Shown piece after piece: positions 9,320-17,067 of a DNA stretch of 64,000 nt (positions are counted from its first letter, which is position 1; each line of letters starts with the position of its first letter). The DNA is taken from assembly GCA_013127575.1 (NCBI GenBank), contig CP053418.1:3968001-4032000 (forward strand), written 5' to 3'. The position numbers and the translations under genes are program-made. The DNA comes from Ramlibacter terrae. GTDB taxonomy: Bacteria > Pseudomonadota > Gammaproteobacteria > Burkholderiales > Burkholderiaceae_C. A model generated the notes under the pieces. It was not told the DNA's origin and did no database searches. It saw only the letters and a program-made list of their open reading frames with translations.

Positions 9320-10066
9320 TCAGTGCTGCGTGACGACGATCGGTTCACCCCGGGTGATGATCATCGTGTGCTCGTACTGCGCCGAGAGGTTGCCCGGCAC
9401 GCCGGCCAGCGTCCAGCCGTCGGACGTCTCGTTGACCACCCTGCTCTTGGTGGAAAGGAACGGTTCGATGGTGATGACCATGCCTTCGGCCAGCAGGCGC
9501 TTGTCGGACGGATCGAAGTAGCCGGCGATGTGCTCCGGCTCTTCGTGCAGCGCGCGCCCGACGCCGTGGCTGCCCGGGTTCTCGATGACCTTGAAGCCGT
9601 AGGCCTTGGCGGTACGCTCGATCGCGGCGCCGATGCCGCTGATCGGCTGGCCGGCGCGCGCCTGCTTCATGGCCTGCTCCAGCGCGCTGCGGGTGGCGTG
9701 GCACAGGCGCGTCTTCTGCGGGTTGGTGGGCGGCACGACGCGCGTGCCGCCGGTGTCGGCGAAGTACCCGCCGAGCTCTGCCGAGACGTCGACGTTCAGC
9801 ACGTCGCCGGCCCGGATCAAGCGGTCGCCGGGAATGCCGTGCGCGGCCTCCTCGTTGATGCTGATGCAGGTGGCGCCCGGAAAGTCGTACGTGAGCCGCG
9901 GCGCCGAGCGCGCGCCGTGCGCGGCCAGCAACTGCTCGCCCAGCGCGTCCAGCTCGCGCGTGGTCATGCCGGGTTCGGCGGCGTCGAGCATGCGGTGCAG
10001 CACGAGCGACACGATCCGGCCGATGCGCTTGAGGGCGACGACGTCGTCTTCGGTTTCGATGGTCAT
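9320..10066 (-). CDS. map: Type I methionine aminopeptidase
   Basis: 248 aa cytoplasmic dinuclear-metal peptidase that removes the initiator methionine from new proteins. Expected residues are all in place: His76 (EAAHG), Asp93 and Asp104 (NVDVSAELGGYFADTGGT), His167 (GSHGVG), Glu201 (ITIEPF) and Glu232 (QYEHT). The sequence is unbroken. It is not beside rpsB here, so it may be a second, non-housekeeping map paralogue; that is inference from location only. Confidence 0.93.
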   Translation of the reverse strand: MTIETEDDVVALKRIGRIVSLVLHRMLDAAEPGMTTRELDALGEQLLAAHGARSAPRLTYDFPGATCISINEEAAHGIPGDRLIRAGDVLNVDVSAELGGYFADTGGTRVVPPTNPQKTRLCHATRSALEQAMKQARAGQPISGIGAAIERTAKAYGFKVIENPGSHGVGRALHEEPEHIAGYFDPSDKRLLAEGMVITIEPFLSTKSRVVNETSDGWTLAGVPGNLSAQYEHTMIITRGEPIVVTQH

Positions 10067-10117
10067 GGGTTCACCTTGGAATCCCGGGAGATTACCCGAC
10101 GGACGGGGCCGGCTCGG

Positions 10118-10510
10118 TCATGGCGAGCCTGCTTCCAGCTGCGAGGCGCTCACAGGGCAATTCCGCGCGTTCGACGAGGAGGCGGCATCGAGGCGGCCTG
10201 CCACGTAGCGGCAAACGTAGGCGGGGCCATCGGGCGGCGTGCCCTCGAAGCGGACGACCCGCCCCGCCGCGAAATGCGCGGTGGCCAGCACGCGCATGCC
10301 CGCGAGTTCGCGTTCGTCGCCGATCCACGTGCGCTGGCAGCCGTCGAAGTCCGCCGGGACCTGGCCGGGATAGGTGGCGAGGGCGACGCCGTGCGTGACG
10401 CGAATGCGCGAGGCGGTGGGTGGGTGCTGGAGCTGGCACGTGTCGGCCGGCGTCACTGCGCAGCCGGCCAGCGCCAGCGTTGCGGCGGTTGCAAGGGCAC
10501 GGAAAGTCAT
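10118..10510 (-). CDS. Small secreted lipoprotein of unknown function
   Basis: 130 aa. The N-terminus MTFRALATAATLALAGCAV is a lipoprotein signal with lipobox LAGC, so the mature protein should begin at Cys17 and be membrane-anchored. Further cysteines in DTCQLQ, DGCQRTW and YVCRYV may form disulfides. No recognised domain. It lies 51 bases downstream of map on the same strand. Confidence 0.7.
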   Translation of the reverse strand: MTFRALATAATLALAGCAVTPADTCQLQHPPTASRIRVTHGVALATYPGQVPADFDGCQRTWIGDERELAGMRVLATAHFAAGRVVRFEGTPPDGPAYVCRYVAGRLDAASSSNARNCPVSASQLEAGSP

Positions 10511-10558
10511 GGTCGTGCGGCGTAGTAGTCGGTGGAGGGTTGGGGCCTCACGGAGGGC

Positions 10559-11222
10559 CTACGGCGACGGGGCCCACGCCAGCGCCTGGTCTCGGCAGGT
10601 CTTCATCTGCTCGGAAGTGAACCGCCGCTCGAGCATCGCGGTGGCACGGCCCGTGTAAGTGAGCAGCTGCCGCTCTTGCGGGCGCGCGTGCTTCGCGGCC
10701 CGCAAGGTCCACACGCATGCCATCTGAGGGTCGGGCGGTTGTCCGAGCTGGCCCGCGCCGTACATGTTGGCGAGGTTCCACATCGCCTCGGCCCAACCGA
10801 GGTCCGCTGCACGCGTATAGAGGGCGAAGGCTTTCTGGCGGTCCTGCGCGACGCCCAGGCCGAGGTCATGCAGGTACGCCGGGTTGTTGGTGGCCGGGGC
10901 GTGGTTCTGGGCAGCTGCCTTCTCGTACCGGGGCCGAGCTTCCGCAAACTTCTTCGCGGCTTGCAGGCCGCTGCCGACGCTGTTCTGTGCCTCCGCGTGC
11001 CCCTGTTCCGCTGCAGCCTGGTACCAGCGCATCGCTTCCTCGCCGTTCTGGGCGCCCCCGGCCGCTATCGAATGCATTGGCGACCGAGAACTGCGCAGAC
11101 GCATTGCCGGCCTTCGCCTGTTCCAGGAGACCCTGGACCGCCTCCGAGAGTCCATCTTGCGCGAGCGCGAGCAGCGGCAGGAGCAGCGCGATCGCGAAGG
11201 CGCGGTGAAGGTGCGTCAGCAT
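10559..11222 (-). CDS. Secreted Sel1/TPR-repeat protein, one frame break
   Basis: About 221 aa. Signal peptide MLTHLHRAFAIALLLPLLALA at the N-terminus, then Sel1-like repeats (AKAGNASAQFSVANAFD, AAAEQGHAEAQNSVG, AADLGWAEAMWNLANMYGAG), a helical-pair scaffold for protein-protein contact, exported to the periplasm. The frame shifts at about 11065 in a GGCCGGGGGCGCC stretch, a spot where a CCAGG original would explain the error. Start ATG at 11222 overlaps the 3' end of the kinase-like gene. Partner unknown. Confidence 0.8.
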
Positions 11223-11764
11223 GGGGGTTCCTTTGGTGACCAATGAACGACATCGCTAGCGAACTCGGTAGAAATCACCTCGATCCGGTGCTCCTCGATC
11301 TCGATGCCGTCCGGTTCCTGCCACATGTCGCTCGCGAACTCGAAGATCGCGTCAGGCACGACCATCGAGAACGTCGGCCCCTTCTCGGCGTTGCGGCGAG
11401 CAACGCGTTCGCGGCGCACCTCGCGCGACGCTTCGAGCACGTGGACCTTCAGTTCGATTCCGGCCGCCCTGGCCTGCTCGTAGAACGCATGCCGGCTTGC
11501 TTGCTGGACCAGCCCGAGTTCGAGGATCGGTTTCGCTCCCGACTGGAGCAGCACCTGCGCGTGGGCCCAGATGTGCCGCACGAGGCGCTCCTTGCGCACC
11601 GCGTACCAGGCCATCACGTCGGCGTTCGGCCGATCCGGAGAGAACAGCCGCGCGAACCATTCATCCAGGGCAATGTGGACGCCGCCGATGCGCGTTGCCA
11701 GCGCCGCGGCGTACGTCGACTTGCCTGCTCCGACAGGACCTTCGATGAGATGGATGAGAGCCAT
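11216..11764 (-). CDS. P-loop AAA_33/zeta-like kinase
   Basis: 182 aa. Walker A GPVGAGKST (about residues 9-17), LDEW as the switch acid, and a lid region EVRRERVARRNAEKG rich in arginine place it with small P-loop kinases of the zeta-toxin/chloramphenicol-phosphotransferase/gluconate-kinase group. No antitoxin is adjacent, so I do not call it a toxin. The frame is unbroken. The substrate is unknown. Confidence 0.8.
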   Translation of the reverse strand: MALIHLIEGPVGAGKSTYAAALATRIGGVHIALDEWFARLFSPDRPNADVMAWYAVRKERLVRHIWAHAQVLLQSGAKPILELGLVQQASRHAFYEQARAAGIELKVHVLEASREVRRERVARRNAEKGPTFSMVVPDAIFEFASDMWQEPDGIEIEEHRIEVISTEFASDVVHWSPKEPPC

Positions 11765-11787
11765 GCGCTACGACACCCTGCTGTGCA

Positions 11788-12063
11788 TCACTTTCGCCCC
11801 CGCGACGCACGCTCGTGCTTTCGCCAGAACTGGAACTCGTCCTCGTGGACTTCGAGGTCGATCTCGCTCACGCGGGCCTGCAGCCGCTCCTGCACGTCGA
11901 GGACTGCCCGGTTGTAGATGGTGGGGCCGACCTCTTCGAGGAGGAAACCCGGGAGGCCGGCGGCCGCGACATTGCCGATCGGCTCTTCCATGTGCTCCCG
12001 GAAGTACCGTTCGATGGACGCGACGGCCTGCGCGCGCGCTTCCTTGCTCAGTTCGATCGCCAT
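11788..12063 (-). CDS. DUF2164 protein
   Basis: 91 aa from the ATG at 12063 (MAIELSKEARAQAVASIERYF). The blocks REHMEEPIGNVAAAGLPGFL and EVGPTIYNRAVLDVQERLQ are characteristic of DUF2164, a short family of unknown function. A longer upstream frame exists but the family begins at MAIELS. It is 23 bases upstream of the P-loop kinase gene on the same strand. Confidence 0.85.
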   Translation of the reverse strand: MAIELSKEARAQAVASIERYFREHMEEPIGNVAAAGLPGFLLEEVGPTIYNRAVLDVQERLQARVSEIDLEVHEDEFQFWRKHERASRGRK

Positions 12064-12159
12064 CCCATCCCCCTGCTCCAGGCGCACGGGGACTCCCGAG
12101 CGGATCGTATGCGCGGGCGAACTCACAGCGGTGGCAGCAATCTGCATGCGCGAACTCCT

Positions 12160-12632
12160 TCAATCCGAGGGGGCATCTGCTTTGGCCCCGCGCTGCGCCA
12201 GCGACGACAGGCAGGATACCTGCCACCGGAACTCGGGTTCGAAGGATGCGGGATCGGCGACCGCACCGTAGCCGCCCGGCCGTACACGGTGGCGTACGCA
12301 GCATAGGAAGCCGCCGGAGCGCCTTGCCCGCCAAAGCGTTCGCCACCGCATAGCTGCCCGACACCGCGGCATGACCGCAGCCGTCGATGGATTTCGAACC
12401 CGGTGCTGGGTCGCGAGCACGCCGGCGCGTTGCGCCGCGAGATCGAAGTCTGGGCGGGCCATGCAGCCATCGAGGAACTCGCCCAGTGCGTGCAAACATT
12501 CCGCGACGGCCGGATCCTCGAGGAGGTGCGTGACCCGGAGTGCGCATGCGTGGCCGAAGGCCAGGCGGAGGCGTTCGTTCTCTGGCGCGTCCGGTGAAGC
12601 TCGCGCGCCAGTCGTTCGAGGGCTGTGTTCAT
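12160..12632 (-). CDS. Hypothetical, possible Imm5-like immunity protein, frame breaks
   Basis: Reading from ATG 12632 (MNTALERLARELH) and switching frames at about 12590, in the segment 12340-12410 and near 12270 gives a coherent protein: ERLRLAFGHACALRVTHLLE, ECLHALGEFLDGCMARPDFD, AAVSGSYAVANALAGKA, ASYAAYATVY and FEPEFRWQVSCLSSLAQRG. The alanine-rich YAVANA/SYAAYA helices followed by a WQ..CL.SL end recall the putative immunity protein family Imm5, but this is a weak resemblance. It lies just outside the recognisable cassette array. Confidence 0.45.
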
Positions 12633-12711
12633 CGCACTTCTATGATGGCGCGGCAATCGTCGGAGGAGGCGAGTTGGCCCACGCGGAACCTCTTCTCCTC
12701 AGTGCGTTCCA

Positions 12712-12969
12712 TCAACCAACTCCACGATCCGACCCGGGAGGGACAAGCAGGAGGTCGTCGCACATCCGGGCACGGCAACGACTGGAGAGCGCCCGCAGTG
12801 CAGCACGGTTGCCGGGATATGCGTCATGTGTCTGGTCAATCTCGTAGTACTCCTCGTAGTCGCAGAGGCGATTCGACACGGGGATGGCCAGATAGTACCG
12901 CCCTGTTTCCAGCTCTCTCCCAATGCTGAAACGATGCTCCCGGTCCGTGGCCGTGTCAACGAACTTCAT
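12712..12969 (-). CDS. Hypothetical protein, possibly the distal integron cassette gene
   Basis: 85 aa from ATG 12969. The N-terminal half FSIGRELETGRYYLAIPVSN followed by RLCDYEEYYEID looks like a small conserved domain I have seen in uncharacterised proteins but cannot name. The C-terminal 25 residues differ between frames, so the exact end is uncertain (12699 in another frame, ending ELVDGTH). Base composition is lower in G+C than the housekeeping flanks, as in the neighbouring cassettes, but no clear attC follows it. Confidence 0.5.
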   Translation of the reverse strand: MKFVDTATDREHRFSIGRELETGRYYLAIPVSNRLCDYEEYYEIDQTHDAYPGNRAALRALSSRCRARMCDDLLLVPPGSDRGVG

Positions 12970-13042
12970 GGTGGGGCCTCACCACTGCGGCGGTGTCTTG
13001 GCGTCGGACAGAACCCGAATGCACCTCTCGGCAATGGTTCTC

Positions 13043-13551
13043 CTATCCCTTCTTTCGCTTCCGGGCCAACGCCCCGGGTGGAAGTGGCTTCCCCGGCACC
13101 GCGAACGCGCCAACGACAAGGAAGAACATCACGCTGAGCATGGAGAAGAAGTAAATCTCGCCGCCTTTCGGAGCAGCGAACAAGTTCGGGTGCCAAGGGC
13201 GCCAGCACGTCCCGGCCATCCACCACCGCCGTTCGAATCTCCCAAGCTTCTTGATTTCCGACGGTCACTGCCTTGACGCCAAGAACCACTTCGCTTGCTC
13301 CAATTGCAGCGATGCGTACAACCTCGTTGCAGGAAAGCCGGTATGTCCGATACGTCCCGCCCACATCCACCATGAGCATGAAGGTACTGGACCGAGGGAG
13401 CCGTTGCACGAAGTTCCGGGGTCGCGACTCTGCCCCGGATGAGCGTCAAGTTTTCTTCCCGGTCTTGCGGACGGGCCTGTAACCCGCGGATTCCCGGGGT
13501 ACAGAGTGCTGCGATGAGCATGCCGATCAATGCACTGATGACCAGCCGCAT
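13043..13551 (-). CDS. Integron cassette gene: membrane-anchored protein of unknown function, frame breaks
   Basis: ATG 13551 lies only four bases from the attC core at 13555-13561, the usual position of a cassette gene. The N-terminus MRLVISALIGMLIAALCTPG is a signal/anchor. The middle, in a second frame, is TFMLMVDVGGTYRTYRLS and GASEVVLGVKAVTVGN. The C-terminus, in a third frame, is a second hydrophobic helix (YFFSMLSVMFFLVVGAFAV) with a basic tail ALARKRKKG. Joining points are about 13390 and 13190. Topology suggests an extracytoplasmic domain held by two membrane segments. No family recognised. Confidence 0.6.
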
Positions 13552-13554
13552 GAG

Positions 13555-13646
13555 ATCCGACTCGGAGTGGACTGGCGACCGGTGGAGAGGGACGGAGCGA
13601 AGGGAAGGACTGGCGCCGGGCGTCCGTGTCGAGCGACCTGTTCGAC
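13555..13646 (-). repeat. attC-like cassette recombination site, copy C
   Basis: 92 bases, one of four related copies. On the minus strand it begins with an R''-like box GTCGAAC (13646-13640), then AGGTCGCTCGACACGGAC, and ends with an R'-like box GTCGGAT (13561-13555), one change from GTTRRRY. The ends are mutually near-complementary, so the single strand can fold as attC sites do. It separates two minus-strand cassette genes. Confidence 0.75.
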
Positions 13647-13744
13647 GTCGCCGCTCGATTCTGGCGCAGAAGGTTCATCGGGATCGTCCACGCCTCGACG
13701 CTATTGCAAAAAGTATGCGTGTCTATGCAAAGCGGCGGCAAACA

Positions 13745-14139
13745 CTACGAGCAAGCATGGCGCCGCCAGACAAGACTTGCCTCCACCATGCCAAGTGGCT
13801 TGAGAAACGGGGCAAACAGCATCGATAGGACCGCGACGGGACGAACACTGGCCAAATCTTTCGGATTTCAGCTGCCAATAGATGCGTGCCCTTTGCGTTC
13901 GCGCCGTGCCGTTCGAGCGCGTGGTCGATACGTCTCCACTGCTCAGGCGAAATTGTCTGTCCGGGAGTCTCCTTGAGAATTTCCTTGGCGCTATCCGGCC
14001 ATGCGTCGGTGTTCATGGCTACGCCACCGGAAGGGCCAAGGAACAGCGCAAACAACAGTGTGACGAAGAGTACTCCGACGCCGATGAAGGACGCCTTCAC
14101 GAACGCGATCGTGCGAGGATTCTGCGGAGGGTATGCCAC
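13745..14139 (-). CDS. Integron cassette gene: small membrane protein, one frame break
   Basis: GTG start at 14139, just after the attC core at 14154-14160. First membrane segment AFVKASFIGVGVLFVTLLFA, then a soluble part (NTDAWPDSAKEILKETPGQ, EQWRRIDHALERHG), then in a second frame a further hydrophobic segment LSMLFAPFLKPLGMVEASLV ending RRHACS at 13745. The join is at about 13835. If the first frame is kept instead, the stop is at 13723 and the second hydrophobic segment is lost. About 131 aa. No family recognised. Confidence 0.6.
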
Positions 14140-14153
14140 AACTCTACCGCGAC

Positions 14154-14246
14154 GTCTGACGTTGGAGCTGACCGGCGACCGTCGGAGAGGACCGGGGCGC
14201 AGCGAAGGACAGCCGTTGGGCGTCCGCGCCGAACGACCTGTCAGAC
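14154..14246 (-). repeat. attC-like cassette recombination site, copy B
   Basis: 93 bases. On the minus strand: R''-like GTCTGAC (14246-14240), then AGGTCGTTCGGCGCGGAC, and R'-like GTCAGAC (14160-14154). GTCTGAC pairs with the upstream boundary GTTAGAC of its own cassette with a single G.T, as expected for an attC that came in with that cassette. The stop codon of the preceding gene (TGA, 14243-14241) lies inside the R'' box. Confidence 0.8.
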
Positions 14247-14908
14247 CGCATGTCGCCACCGAAGATCGTGTGGGAGCTCACGCGGCCCGAAAACAAAGTG
14301 CAGCACCCGTCGGAGACTGGCGCCGGAGGCTTTTGAAGACGCATGGAGGAGCAACGGCCGCATGAGAAGCGCATCGCCTGCTCCGGCAATGCACGCTTTC
14401 GCGCCGACTACCGAACGTGCCGCCACCGCCGCTTCCGGCGCGAGGATACCGAGGGCGTGTGAACTGGCACCACGGTGAGCGCACCGTCTTCTTCGTGGCA
14501 GGGGTCCGGTGGACTCGAACGGCCACGAGTCGGCTGAGAACGCCAGCCGGAGCTTGCACAACACACCTCGCCTTCCTTCTCGGACCAGCCATGAAAGCCT
14601 GGTACGTCCCTCCGTTCCTTGACAGGGATGCTCAAGTCTTGGTGGATGGGAACGAGCCAGTTTCGACCCCTCGACTTCTCGAAGTACGTGCACTGGACCG
14701 CGACGTAGTTCCCGGGTACGGTGCCAAGCAGCTTGTCGGTGCGAAGGCGCATTGCCAGTGCTCAGCACCAAGGATGGTCAAGCAGCCGCCGGGTGCCGGT
14801 GGAATTGCTAGCAGCCTCCTGCGCGATTGCCGCAATCGCGGCACACTCGTTCGCGTCCAGCACATTCCGGACGATCGCGAAACCTTCGGAGCTGAATGCG
14901 TCGTTCAT
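14241..14908 (-). CDS. Integron cassette gene: phytanoyl-CoA dioxygenase (PhyH)-like protein, with in-frame TGA and frame breaks
   Basis: ATG 14908 is 13 bases from the attC core GTTAGAC. The protein begins MNDAFSSEGFAIVRNVLDAN, the typical PhyH opening, then LRTDKLLGTVPGNYVAVQCT, with PIHQDLS giving the His-x-Asp iron ligands. After frame joins it continues CHEEDGALTVVP, GILAPEAAVAARSVVGAKAC, and LLLHASSKASGASLRRVLHF for the distal His and the Arg that binds 2-oxoglutarate. A TGA interrupts the frame between HPWC and ALAMRLRTD; CGA to TGA would explain it. Three further joins lie in 14430-14590. It is an Fe(II)/2-oxoglutarate dioxygenase by fold; substrate unknown; it may be inactive. Confidence 0.7.
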
Positions 14909-14920
14909 GGTACTGCTGTG

Positions 14921-15013
14921 GTCTAACGTCGGAGTCGAGCGGCGACCGGCGGAGAGGACAGGAGCGAAGCGAAGGACCGCCGTTGGGCGTCCGCGTCGAA
15001 CGACCTGTTGGAG
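14921..15013 (-). repeat. attC-like cassette recombination site, copy A
   Basis: 93 bases. Minus strand: R''-like CTCCAAC (15013-15007), then AGGTCGTTCGACGCGGAC, and a perfect R' box GTTAGAC (14927-14921, fits GTTRRRY). CTCCAAC pairs with GTTAGAG at 15526-15520, the 5' boundary of the same cassette, with one G.T pair. It lies directly between the HEPN-like gene and the PhyH-like gene. Confidence 0.82.
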
Positions 15014-15020
15014 CGATTAC

Positions 15021-15515
15021 TCATACAGGCCAGCGATGACGGAGCTTAGACAAAGCCGACTGCAGCTCCTTCATATCAAGAATAATCCCTTCTAGTTCTT
15101 CGAGCGTATAGCCAATTTCTCGCTGATCTGGAGAGGTAGGCAGACCGACGACATTCACCACGCGGTCTCCTGCTGGGTCTACTCCCCACCGGCCATGCAC
15201 CAGTTCATTGCGAGTTTGCCGCAGGGCATGAGCCCGCGCAATCCATTCACAGTACGCTCTACGTCCGGCATGGCTGACGGGGAGCGCTCGGCTTACTGCC
15301 GACTCCGGGCAATCCAGCCGCTTAGCGAACCCCCACTCAGAAACTTGCTTCGTCATTAACTCCATCCGCGCGCCTGCATCCAGCCAAACTAGGCAGAGAC
15401 CCAGATTGACGTCGATTCGGGCGAATTCGAAAAGGAACTTTCCAAGAAAGGTCGCCCCAGCTAACTCGAGAACTTCGCGCCGGGCCCATAGCTCGCCTGC
15501 AGTGATCTCTCTCAA
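15021..15515 (-). CDS. Integron cassette gene: protein with HEPN-like RNxxxH motif
   Basis: 164 aa, unbroken frame, from ATG 15515, which sits just inside the attC-type core GTTAGAG at 15520-15526; the TGA at 15021 is followed within eight bases by the next attC. The protein is all-helical in character and contains RQTRNELVHGRW, matching the R-N-x3-H signature of HEPN ribonuclease/toxin-type domains. No adjacent nucleotidyltransferase or antitoxin is seen. Whether it cleaves RNA is inference from the motif alone; it could be a non-catalytic helical protein. Confidence 0.6.
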   Translation of the reverse strand: MREITAGELWARREVLELAGATFLGKFLFEFARIDVNLGLCLVWLDAGARMELMTKQVSEWGFAKRLDCPESAVSRALPVSHAGRRAYCEWIARAHALRQTRNELVHGRWGVDPAGDRVVNVVGLPTSPDQREIGYTLEELEGIILDMKELQSALSKLRHRWPV

Positions 15516-15526
15516 AGCGCTCTAAC

Positions 15527-16766
15527 GAATGAAAGGGACTTCCCCGCCCCGAACTAGCCGCGGTATTGCGGCGACCGGCAACGAAGTGCCACGATGGGAA
15601 GTGCGAAATCTCATCAACTCGTTCGAAAGGGGAAGTCCATGGCCATTGTCACTCTGGGAATCGATCTCGCCAAGAACGTGTTCGCCGTGCATGGCGTCGA
15701 CGCGACAGGCAAGCCGGCGCTGGTGCGCCCGAGCGTTCCGCGCGGCAAACTGCTGGAGCTGATCGCCTCGATGCCACGCTGCTTGGTGGGCATGGAAGCG
15801 TGCTCTGGCGCGCATCACTGGGCGCGGCTGTTCGGGCGCACGGCCACACGGTCAAGCTGATGGCGCCAAAGTTCGTCTCGCCGTATCGCCTGTCTGGCAA
15901 GAAGGGGAAGAACGACGCTGCCGACGCAGCAGCGATCTGCGAGGCCGTCACGCGGCCCTCCATGCGCTTCGTGCCACCCAAGAGCCTGCAGCAGCAGTCC
16001 GAGCTGCTCGTGCACCGCGCCCGTCAAGGCTTTGTGCAGCAGCGCACCGCCACCATCAATCGCATCCGCGGCCTGCTGTCGGAGTTCGGGATCGTCCTGC
16101 CGCTCAAGGCGTCTACTGTGCGGCAGGAGGCGATGCGCCAGCTGGAGGATCTGCCGGGCTGGGCCAACACAGTCGTGGGCGACTTGCTCAGCGAGGTGAG
16201 CCGCCTCGACGAGCGCATTGCGCAGTACGACCGCCACATCGAACAGATCGCCAAAGACAGCACGCCGGCCAGGCAGCTGATGCAGCTTCCTCGGCGTGGG
16301 GCCTACGACGGCCACCGCGCTGGTGGCCATGATCGGACGCGGGCAGGAGTTCAAGTGCGGCCGCCAGCTGTCGGCCTGGCTGGGACTGGTGCCCGGCCAG
16401 TACAGCTCGGGCGGCAAGCAGCGCACGGGACGCATCACCAAGGCCGGCGATCCGTACCTGCGAATGCTGTTGATCCTGGGCGCCCGATCGGTGCTGCAAT
16501 CGGCCAAGCACCGCGACGATCCGCTCAGTCGATGGGCCGTGCAGTTGGAGGCACGTGCGGGCTACTGGAAGGCCATCGTGGCCATCGCCGCCAAGAACGC
16601 GCGCATGTGCTGGGCCGTGCTGGCGAGGGGAGAGAGTTTCAAGCTGCCGGCGTGACCGTCGACAGCTGTTGTTTCACCGCGTGATGTGCAAGCGTTGATG
16701 GTGTGAAGGTTGGACCTGCGCGGGGTGTACCTGTTCAACTCCGGGAGGCGGCCCCTGGTCGTCCTC
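15527..16766 (+). mobile_element. IS110/IS1111-family insertion sequence inside the integron array
   Basis: A single transposase gene with short non-coding ends (about 110 bases each side). Ends are approximate: the left edge is set by the attC-type core ctctaac (15520-15526) and the right edge by ggctaac (16767-16773); both are followed by similar text (gaatga... / gattga..., then tccccgc), so the element is bracketed by attC-like 3' ends. An inverted pair ggacttcccc (15537-15546) / ggggaagtcc (15629-15638) lies in the left leader. IS110 elements have no terminal inverted repeats or target duplications of the usual sort, which fits. The transposase runs opposite to the cassettes. Confidence 0.75.
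15639..16655 (+). CDS. IS110-family transposase, two frame breaks
   Basis: About 339 aa. The N-terminal RuvC-like DEDD domain shows Asp in TLGIDLAKNVFAVHG, Glu in LVGMEACSGAHHWARL and the paired Asp in KKGKNDAADAAAICEAV. The C-terminal Tnp_20 domain has GVGPTTATALVAMIG, LSAWLGLVPGQYSSGGKQRT (with the conserved serine) and GDPYLRMLLILGA. Frame joins are at about 15829 (CCAGG fits) and 16293 (an extra C in CCTCGG, CCTGG fits). ATG 15639 is preceded by a good AAGGGGA ribosome-binding site. Elements of this family are guided by a bridge RNA from a non-coding end. Confidence 0.88.
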
Positions 16767-16953
16767 GGCTAACGATTGAGGTCCCCGCGTGCGTCTTTCA
16801 TCAGGGTCCGCAGCAACTGAACTGCTGCATTAATGACCGTTTGTAGTTTCGCTGTCCGCATCCTTCGCTCCGTCGCTGCACCGATCGCACATGCTCGCTC
16901 GCTACATGCCGTTGACGGCAGGGAGAGCTATTCGCTTGAAAGGTGGGGAAGCC
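16767..16953. other. Non-coding remnant between the IS and attC copy D
   Basis: Minus-strand text ends CCTCAATCGTTAGCC, a good L'-R' pair of an attC (GTTAGCC fits GTTRRRY), immediately at the right edge of the IS. No convincing gene is present; the 71-codon frame across it is short and lacks any recognisable feature. I read it as the remains of an empty or decayed cassette whose attC was split by the IS. Confidence 0.4.
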
Positions 16954-17066
16954 CTTGTAGTTGGAGTTGACCGGCATGCAGCGGCATTGCGCCGCGAGGC
17001 GTACGCTCACCAGCACGCCTCGCGGCGCAATGCCGTTGCGTGTCCGTGTCGAACGACCTGTGAGGC
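16954..17066 (-). repeat. attC-like site, copy D, with perfect 21-bp hairpin
   Basis: 113 bases. On the minus strand it starts GCCTCAC (17066-17060; R'' box with one change) and AGGTCGTTCGACACGGAC, as in the other copies, but the central part is a perfect inverted repeat, 16982-17002 pairing with 17015-17035 around a 12-base loop. This is the strongest extruded structure in the array. Its R' side (CTACAAG) is poor, suggesting decay or a past rearrangement. The TGA of cassette gene 1 ends one base away. Confidence 0.8.
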
Positions 17067-17067
17067 A

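Noticed and set aside
9224..10525. Long plus-strand open frame over map and neighbours
   Set aside because: It lies antisense to genes with clear family motifs and has the Arg/Ala/Val-rich composition of a high-GC shadow frame.
11216..11764. P-loop kinase as a zeta toxin of a toxin-antitoxin pair
   Set aside because: No epsilon-like antitoxin is adjacent and several house-keeping kinases share the motifs.
12970..13042. Possible fifth attC between the distal cassettes
   Set aside because: GTGAGGC near the start codon is close to GTTRRRY, but no matching R'' box, L boxes or stem could be found.
13555..17066. The four repeated hairpins taken as a CRISPR array
   Set aside because: Repeats are over 90 bases, differ from each other, and are spaced by whole genes; they behave as attC sites.
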